Of a stretch of DNA of 64,000 nt, positions 57,401 to 64,000 are shown in pieces. Positions within the stretch are counted from its first letter, which is position 1, and every line of letters begins with the position of its first letter. The notes under the pieces were generated by a model that ran no database searches, had not been told where the DNA came from, and saw nothing but the letters and a program-made list of their open reading frames with translations. Source of the stretch: Nematostella vectensis (Eukaryota > Cnidaria > Anthozoa > Actiniaria > Edwardsiidae); the NCBI RefSeq assembly GCF_932526225.1, contig NC_064034.1, positions 7,364,001 through 7,428,000 on the forward strand, in the 5' to 3' direction. Both the position numbers and the translations under genes were made by a program.

Positions 57401-60400
57401 TATTTACGTATTCACATTTTTTTATTTACAGATTGATACCCATATTTTCTTATAAAAATTTATTATTAGTTATGTTTATGATATAACATTTGTCTGTTAA
57501 TTTGTATTACTTTTGTTTTTTTTATCTATTTTGCTTGTTTGTTTGTTTGTTTATTTATTTATTAAGGCTGCTTTTGTCCCCATATGATCTCCCTTGATTG
57601 CCCACGATCGCAGCTTATTTTACTGTGCGATCACAACCAATCCAATTAATGCAAAGTGGTTTCCATATGATCAAAAATTGTTGCACGGAATCACTGTCAA
57701 TCACAAACCAGCCTTTATTATCAATATCAATATCATTATTATTATTATTATCATTAGTTGTTTGCAAGCAGCATTTCTTTGGGACTCTCTATTTCATTTG
57801 TGACAATATAAATGAATAATTATAATAAAAATGGTAAAAATGATAATGATAATAATGACAATGCTTGCCCTTTTCCTTAGGGTGTTTAAGTGTTATACTT
57901 TAAGACCTTTTCATAGGTCTACATACTATCCTCTTGCGTGTTTTATGCTGTTTGTGGACAAAAAATAAATTGGTTTGCGAACTGAATATCATTTGAACAT
58001 TTAATAATAATAATAAACTATGTGAAACAAAGAACAACTAGGTCTAGAAAATTCCAAGAAAAACCCTGTAACTAGACCCTGATTTGCTGTCTCTAAGGGG
58101 TTCAAATTTCTGTTGACCACACCCATTCTGCTATCCTATACCTAGCCAGGGGGGTCATGTAGAAGCTATCAGAAGATTTCACCTGATTGGATTGATGCAC
58201 CACAGACAAAACAATAGAACAGGAATACAATAGAACAATGAGGTAATCCAGCCAATCCTGTTAGGCCTTACGGGCGGACTTCTACACCTCTCAACCAGGG
58301 AGCTAGCAGGCAGAGCTGGCCTAAAAAAGTGGGGGGCTCAAGGCAAATTCAGAGACAATAACAGGACTGTGTGACTTTTCTAGACTTATAAAATGGTAAA
58401 AATTGATGGAATGTTATGGAAATAGCTTTCTTATACATATATTTACCTGTTTTGATACCATGCACTGATCTGAAAAAGGAGGGTTGATGGCCCCCCTTGT
58501 GAAAACTCGTATGAAAAATGCCTCAATACTTCTGGAATGCTCCGCCCCTAAGTGATGGTTTATGTACAAGTTAGGATGGAAATACAATGGTGTTAATTCT
58601 GGTGTTGTGTAGGTTGTTGTAGTGGAAGGGGAAGGCTAAGTGGATGAGGATGCTAGATGTGGCATACAGTACAATAAAGGAGGGGCTCTGTTTCTAGTGT
58701 GCTGGTGATATGGCACAAGGGCTGTTCCTAAAGGAATTTGTCATAAGTGAGAAAACGTGTTTAGCTGGCTCTTAACATGGAGAAATTAACCAGCAGTTGG
58801 TGCTTAGGGAACCTAAGGAACCCTTAGGTGAGGAACTATGGAGCAGAGGAGCTTTATGCCAGGAGGGGTATGCAGCGGCTTAGCCAGGATTTTAAACAGA
58901 AAGGGGGACCAAAGGCCCTTTCAAGGCATTTTCTCTTGTATTTTAGATAATGTCCTTATACATTTACTGCATTTTTGGCTCCTAAAGGGGGGGAGGCCCC
59001 CCTTGGCCAACCCCCTGGCTACGCCCCTGGTATGCCAGGTGTTATCTCCTGCAAATCACCCCATTAAATCCATTTCAACTAAAATACCTATATACAACCA
59101 TTCTTCCAGACCAAGTTCATATTTAGTTTATCTCTAAGATTCTTTATGATAAGGTTTACTAATCATAGTGACATATGAATAATAATAAAAAAAAAAAACA
59201 ATCAGAGATGATTAATTCAACATATCTAATTTTTTACTTATAGAGTGGTAGTGATGGCTATCGTCCAGAAATTGGTGGATAAAGCAGTCTTAGTAATCCA
59301 TAGCCAAAGATTAGCGCCAGAAAATATTTTAACTTAGTTCTTACCTGTGTGGCTTGGCGATCGATGGCGAAAATGGCTAAGTGTTGAATTCCAGGCTTTG
59401 TTCATTATGTGCCGAGCATTCGCATGTTGCCTTTTGCAATTTTTTTCAATATCAAAGCCATCGCTTGATGGTTCTAAATAACAGTTGGAGGTTTTGGAAG
59501 TCAGAACTTTTCATTTTGACTTAAAATGGAGAAAAAGAAAAAAGGGCAGAGCATCTAGTTTTTGCTCCCCGTACACAGCTTTTATATGGCGAAAACGACT
59601 AAGTGTGGAACTCCACGCTTTGTTCATACCGTGCCAACCATTTGCGGGCCGCTCGTTTCATAGCTTTTCAGGCTAAAATTCATCGCTTGGCTGTTCTAAA
59701 TAATCGTGGAAGTGTTTCAAAGCCAGAAACTTGTTATTTGGGCTAAAAATCGAGAAAATGGGAGACAGCCGTGCAGCTAGTTTTTTTTCCTGCTTTACCG
59801 GAAGATGTGCAAGTAGACACTGCGTAACTTATGCCTTTTTCCAGGAACCAGCCCCCAGAGCATTACATGTTATACCTGTTAAAACACTAGGGGTTGGAAC
59901 ACATGGATTCTAAATGTAAAAACCTTATTAAATTTGTGATACTTAGGTGTACAGCTTTTTTACACAGCTACTGTGCTGTGTAAAGTCAATATTTTTTGTA
60001 AGGCCATCCTATTTTATATTGTTTGTTTCATCGACTTGCAAAAACCATGGGATTTACCAAAAATATTAAATTCAACTTATTTGATTCCTCAACAAGTCAA
60101 AGTCCTGCTAGCAAGAGCAGAATTTTTTTCTCACTATTTGATACCTGTGTTAATATATCATACCTGTCAACACTAGGAGGGAGTCTCAAGATTTTGGACC
60201 CCTTCTCCTGCGTTCTGCACCAGATCTTCCGCTTTTTAGCAAATTTTATAGCTCCTAAAATTACTCTATTAGAGATTGACATTTTGCCTATTTTCTATTA
60301 AAACATTTAAAACAATAATTCTATTGCACAGGGGAATTTAACTAGCGCCCTCGTAAGATGATAAGTGAATTTGTGCACAAGAGCCTCCTGTACGGCAAAC

Positions 60401-62825
60401 TCCTGTGAGGCCTACCCCTTCTCCCCTAAAGAGAATATACCCCTCCCTTCTCCTAAAAAAATATCAAGCCTTGAGATTTTCTGGGGTTGATAGGTATGAA
60501 TGTACTTTATACTATACAGTAATTAAAAGTTCTCTTAACTAAAACATTGCTGACAATGTCACACTTTAGTAAATCATAGGGAATAAACAGTGGGCTAAAC
60601 CATAGTTAGTGAGGGTACTGCTTAGAGAGAGACAAAGAGACATGTTATTGTTCTCTTAGATCCGAGTTATCTGCCAATGATGGTGCACAAGTCAAGAGTA
60701 CAGTACCAGAGATTATATGGAGTAAATGAAGAGTCAATGTTATTTGCATCAATACGATCTTTAGCAAATTCTCCAGTACTGATGCAGAATCTTACAAACG
60801 CTACTATACTTGCGGTAAAATACCACTGAGTTTGTTTGACAGAGCTCTACTCACTTTAGAATTTTAGCGCCGCTAAGCAATTTAAAAAATATACATGGCT
60901 GTATAAAACTAACTTTCTAGGGCTGTTGAGCTCTGGATATAATGGTGATAAAACATGTGCAGTGATAAAGACAATTACTAAAAGAAAGTGAATAATAGAA
61001 AAGTTTCAAATGAATTAATAAGCAATTTGTGTCTGAATATGTGTATTCATAAATTTTGTCCATATGTTTTATTATACTGTATGCTTGGTTTGTGCATCTT
61101 CGTGATCATGTGATAGGTTGGTTCAACATCAGAGAGCGCCTATTGTTTTATGTGATTTGAAGTTCGCAGGGTTTTCTAACCATCCCCCTCTACTAACTAT
61201 GGCTAAACTTACCTGCTTACAACGTTGTAACACTTTGTCTGCATCCTTTTCATTTAAATGAGATTTCAAAAGTTTATGCAGCTGATTCCAGAAATTGGAG
61301 CCAGCATAATTTTTCTGAGAAGATCCAGGCTGAGAAGACAGCTTTTTTATAGACAGATACAACTTGCTTCCATCTCCAATCAAATACTCATCCAAAGAGC
61401 AGTCATCTAGGAAATGTGAATAAAATGAATGTCACATAGTTTTCAGTTCATAATATCTCATACTACATTACATGAAAGTTATTATAATAATGCCTCAATA
61501 TTGTTTTATTTTATTCTTGGTAGATTTTAAGTGTAGTCTTTATGGTCACACATGAGTCTCGGACTGACTAAGGTGCCTTCCTACGCCTTCACCTTAACAT
61601 GTATCTGTGCTCTCAAATTCCAGCATTTCAACATTATTATTTTTGAGAAGCTTAAATTTTAAGCTTTTCAAAGATAATAATGGTGGTCCCAGTAGTGTTT
61701 TATTAACATGCTACACTGAAAAGGGCAACTTGCTGGTAAAATGGTGTCCTTAGCTTTTTTTTCCATTTGAAAGTCTATGATTTCCAGCAGGTAGCAAACA
61801 ACATGATGGGATACCTGTGCCATACTGTATATTTGATAGAAAAGTGTTTACCTGCCAGCGTTTTGCCTTTGTATACAAGTCTTTGCCTTTCAACTTGCAC
61901 ATCAAGCTCTTGTGCCACAAGTGTTTTCACTGCCAGAATAGGCTCTGTCTCCGATACCTCAAGGAAAAATGTAAATTTGTTTTATTAGAGTTGAACCTGA
62001 CATCACAGAAAAACCTTGTGCTGAATCACTTTGAAGAGATACTAAAAAAGCCACCATTTTACATAAAGGTCAATGGTTCTTGTATTCTAGACTGATTTCC
62101 CTATTCAAAACCCTGAAATGCACACTTTTGGCTTTTCCAGTTATTTTTTTATTGGCCATCCTTGCCCATTACTTATGAACCCTGGGACGAAATCTACAAA
62201 TTCCAATTAGCACTTTAAAAGTCACATCAAAATTCACAATTACTCACTAAGACCTTTTTTGGTGAGCTCATTGATAACATTTTACTGTCATGTCATGGAC
62301 CCTTGATCCAGCAATATATAACAAAATCCATATATAACAATAATAATTTCTGGTGTGGCCAACAGTAAAATATGTGGGAAATTATCTCAATTTCACAATG
62401 TCCTTTTTATGAGTTATCATTACTTTAAATCGAGGTTCCACTACTTATAACTTACTACAATACAATAATACATAAAATATAGCAATGAGTTAAAACATTA
62501 CTAAATATACATTTTGTGGCCCAGGAAAAACTTATGAAATTGTGAGTATGAGTTCTCTGTTGACCATGGTTTACAGAACAAAAGATAGAAGACAGAGGGT
62601 GCCTAGCCTACGGATTTGTATGACTCTTTTGGCCCATTGCCTGATTTAGGAATCATCAATTTTATCTTAACTTAAGCTTATACCTTTACTAGCTTTGCTA
62701 GATCTATCAGGAAACTAGAATAGATCTACCAGGAAACTAGAATATAAATATCTAAAGAATGGAAAATACTGTCATACCTCTAATTCAGCTTCCTTTCCGT
62801 TGAGAATTTTTACGATAACTTTCAT
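48439..62825 (-). CDS. UBL4A: ubiquitin-like protein 4A (GET/TRC pathway)
   Basis: Four coding exons on the minus strand: 62825-62778, 61957-61852, 61406-61213, 48528-48439; 438 nt, 145 residues, phases consistent. The first two give a ubiquitin fold ([30 protein letters not shown]). Exon 3 completes it ([15 protein letters not shown]) and starts the C-terminal helical part ([20 protein letters not shown]). Exon 4 has [19 protein letters not shown], matching the conserved LTLDDIERLA block of UBL4A. In animals UBL4A works with BAG6 and GET4 to hand tail-anchored proteins to GET3 in the cytosol. Intron 3 is 12.7 kb because a Harbinger element with further insertions sits in it. The stop codon lies in the first unit of a minisatellite. 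Confidence 0.92.
48872..50243 (+). pseudogene. Harbinger transposase (HARBI1-type), broken
   Basis: Recognisable blocks in order: [17 protein letters not shown] (from 48,990), [20 protein letters not shown] (49,064), [19 protein letters not shown] (49,233), then after a probable intron at 49,341-49,780 [35 protein letters not shown] (49,892), [20 protein letters not shown] (49,950), [16 protein letters not shown] and a C-terminus [13 protein letters not shown] before TAA at 50241. At least five in-frame stops (for example TGA at 49,058 and TAG at 50,057) show that it is dead. The DDE motifs CIDG and GDSGY are still visible. Confidence 0.85.
51700..53200 (+). pseudogene. LINE endonuclease and N-terminal RT linker, broken
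   Basis: AP-endonuclease motifs: [47 protein letters not shown] and [10 protein letters not shown]. The frame shifts near 52,205, resumes from about 52,215 ([38 protein letters not shown]), meets TAA at 52,629 and runs on in the same frame to 53,205 ([20 protein letters not shown]). That last block is the entry to a reverse transcriptase, but the catalytic palm (YADD-type) never follows. Confidence 0.85.
53206..53568 (+). pseudogene. LINE C-terminal fragment after RT deletion
   Basis: The frame reads [42 protein letters not shown] and [15 protein letters not shown]: the usual tail of RTE/CR1-like polyproteins. It abuts the start of the RT domain directly at 53,205, in another frame, so roughly the whole catalytic core has been deleted. 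Confidence 0.85.
54790..56153 (-). pseudogene. Harbinger accessory Myb/SANT-like DNA-binding protein
   Basis: Exon A is 56153-55737 and exon B is 55020-54790, joined in phase 1 ([15 protein letters not shown]). The Myb/SANT-like block includes [25 protein letters not shown] and [17 protein letters not shown], then [15 protein letters not shown] one-base frameshift near 56,070-56,080 breaks the N-terminal helix. The protein normally helps Harbinger transposase enter the nucleus and bind the transposon ends. It faces the transposase gene. Confidence 0.75.
57249..57383. mobile_element. inverted copy of the CAGGGCCGTAGCA family
   Basis: The ends CAGGGCTTTAGCAAG and CTGCTGCGGCCCTG. The interior includes a G run, GACAATACAGAAACATTAG and GGCCATTTCCTTGTG. 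It contains one unit of the sequence amplified at 370-1,815. Confidence 0.8.
58871..59032. mobile_element. inverted copy of the GGGGCGTAGCCAGG family
   Basis: It shares AGGCATTTTCTCTTGTATTT and AGATAATGTC with the reverse complement of 16,820-16,987, and ends CTGGCTACGCCCCTGG. It lies inside the 3.45-kb element. Confidence 0.8.
59860..61212. other. right part of UBL4A intron 3
   Basis: Apart from the small element at 60,162-60,499, I see no exon here. I searched the minus strand for the missing UBL4A C-terminal block and found it only at 48,439-48,528. Confidence 0.5.
60162..60499. mobile_element. small inverted-end element, CATACCTRTCAAC family
   Basis: The left end CATACCTGTCAACACTAGGA with TCTCAAGATTTT and the right end, read inverted (CATACCTATCAACCCCAGAA), with CTCAAGG pair over about 30 bp. 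No gene. It lies in UBL4A intron 3. Confidence 0.65.
61958..62777. other. UBL4A intron 1
   Basis: AT-rich sequence without a recognisable element. A short duplication (TAGATCTA(C/T)CAGGAAACTAGAAT) is present at 62,699-62,745. Confidence 0.5.
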
Positions 62826-63482
62826 TTTGCAGCTAGAGTGTTAATTTGGGTGAGTGTAAATATACTATTGTATATTTCTGTATCTCTGTATTACCTGAGC
62901 GACCGAGCAAAGAAAAGGCCTGGCTACTAAGCGGAGGAGGTCTGGGAGCAAAAAAAGCGAGGTCGCGAGTCGGAACAACTGAAAGTGAATTATAAAGTCA
63001 TGACTCCAGCAACATTCCCCTTCTATTTTGCCGCCGCCTTTTTTCTTTGGAGGGTTAAATATAAAAGAGAAAATCTGCCTCTCCGATTTCTAAGTTAAAA
63101 TCAAATACCCAGGATCTACTAAGTTTTTTCGAAAAAGTGTGTTCTTAAAGTGCATCTGAAGAAATAAAACCGATATCCTTCAAAACGGCTCAATCATCGA
63201 TATCTAATATCTCCTATGCTAGAAGAATCTTCATTACCAAAAATCCCCGATTTCCCATGTTCCCCGATTTTTTTTACAGCCCTTTGAATATACCAGTCTG
63301 TAAAACACCTTTGTCGCTGACCGACAAACGTATTGCGGGCGCGTGGCGCGAAAATCAAACTTGTCAGCTCGCGCACAGTCTGCATCTTTATTCGCTTAAA
63401 TGAGCGCTTCTCCCTGTAAAACAACAAACTGCCGAGTGAGAAAGCGATGCCAGTGACATCGAGACAGAGAAAGCGGCTCAAC
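62826..63482. other. UBL4A upstream region
   Basis: GC-richer sequence around 62,900-62,990 may hold the promoter. A 97-codon minus-strand frame at 63,194-63,487 has no recognisable motif and I do not call it a gene. Confidence 0.3.
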
Positions 63483-63495
63483 AACAATACAGCAA

Positions 63496-63908
63496 TGTGA
63501 ACTTTAGAAGCACACTAGCATACACACATTGGCACCAGTCGGGACGCTAGCACAGTCTATTACCCGTGCAGTTCGGCAACCATGGACAGCTGTTTCGTCC
63601 TTATTAGGACTCGTCAGCATGGCATAGCCGGTTTGCCTCAGTTAAACTTCATCGGCAAAATAAACTGCAGGGCGACTTCGACTCGAACGAAGTGCTTTAA
63701 ACCACAGCTTAGATCCATGTGGGATCTAGAGCTGCGACCGGGCTAGCGTGATGCCAATTGTGCGGATCACGCATGCGACCTTTGCTAGTCCTAATAAGGA
63801 CGAAACAGCTGTCCTTGGTTGCCGAACTGCACGGGTAATAGACTGTGCTAGCGTCCCGTCTTGGCCCGACTGGTGCCAATGTGTGTATGCTAGTGTGCTT
63901 CTAAAGTT
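63496..63908. mobile_element. long inverted-repeat element with 13-bp target duplication
   Basis: The left arm starts AACTTTAGAAGCACACTAGC at 63,500. The right arm (about 63,785-63,908) is its near-perfect inverse, ending GCTAGTGTGCTTCTAAAGTT. Arms are about 125 bp, with a centre of about 160 bp. AACAATACAGCAA flanks both sides (63483-63495, 63909-63921). No coding capacity. Confidence 0.8.
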
Positions 63909-64000
63909 AACAATACAGCAACGTATTTTTGCCATACCAAGACGAGGCATTTGCGGACAAATGAAACATGGTTGTCGAGTCATCGAAAAATGCAGGAAGC

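Larger units (their letters stand above)
56371..59824. mobile_element. 3.45-kb element with about 550-bp inverted repeats
   Basis: The left arm (56,371-56,925) starts TCTATTTGCACGGCTTCCGG and the right arm (59,240-59,824) is its inverted, diverged copy ending GGAAGATGTGCAAGTAGACA. These are the same ends as the 6.6-kb element at 33,812. The interior has no gene but contains two other small elements. It has inserted into the right end of the Harbinger element, separating GCATAATTTTTG from CTTATGCCTTTTTCC. Confidence 0.75.
48665..59856. mobile_element. large PIF/Harbinger element with nested insertions
   Basis: The ends GGGGCCGGTTCCTGGAAA (48,665) and TTTCCAGGAACCAGCCCC (about 59,839-59,856) are inverted. 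Both subterminal regions contain AGGCATAAAT/TAGGCATAG repeats (48,690-48,800 and 56,300-56,360). Inside are a broken transposase (plus strand) and a Myb-like gene (minus strand), arranged toward each other as in Harbinger elements. A LINE (51,300-53,605) and a long-inverted-repeat element (56,371-59,824) are inserted in it. The 3-bp target duplication could not be settled. Confidence 0.75.

Noticed and set aside
60660..60830. Candidate fourth UBL4A exon
   Set aside because: No reading frame matches the conserved DDIER block, which is found with correct phase at 48,439-48,528.
63194..63487. 97-residue minus-strand frame upstream of UBL4A
   Set aside because: Starts with a hydrophobic stretch but has no family pattern and no supporting exon.

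Overview
The window is eukaryotic nuclear DNA from an animal. It has intron-rich genes with GT..AG splice sites, AT-rich introns, many minisatellites, and DNA transposons with inverted ends. Gene style and repeat families fit an anthozoan cnidarian such as a sea anemone or coral. That is an inference; I cannot name the species. Four host genes can be read exon by exon, and their splice phases close.

Layout. (1) 1,872-14,306, plus strand: the 3' part of a large, otherwise unrecognised gene with at least 16 exons and about 1,337 residues, ending in an F-type lectin (fucolectin-like) domain. (2) 14,601-18,000: several inverted-end DNA elements and no convincing gene. (3) 32,639-18,186, minus strand: a complete NF-YB gene (CCAAT-binding factor subunit) in eight coding exons. 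Intron 6 carries a minisatellite interrupted by a 4.6-kb TA-flanked element, which is itself interrupted by a 2.7-kb IS3EU-like transposon with an intact integrase-type ORF. (4) 33,812-40,404: a GC-rich 6.6-kb element with inverted ends and a 9-bp target duplication. It carries a decayed cluster of virus-like (Polinton-type?) genes. (5) 43,758-42,419, minus strand: a two-exon secreted cystine-rich prohormone-like gene. (6) 62,825-48,439, minus strand: a ubiquitin-like UBL4A gene. Its third intron holds a roughly 11-kb Harbinger element (transposase and Myb-like genes, both broken), an internally deleted LINE and a long-inverted-repeat element. (7) 63,483-63,921: a long inverted-repeat element with its target duplication.

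The most unusual pattern is that the tandem repeats are not scattered. At least six sit on, and are built from, gene edges: the acceptor of lectin-gene exon 4, the donor of its exon 15, the acceptors of NF-YB exons 2 and 7, the start exon of the cystine-rich gene, and the stop-codon region of UBL4A. Another minisatellite (370-1,815) appears to have grown from the inside of a small transposon whose single copies lie elsewhere in the window. Together these suggest a local process that amplifies short segments at splice sites, start codons and stop codons.
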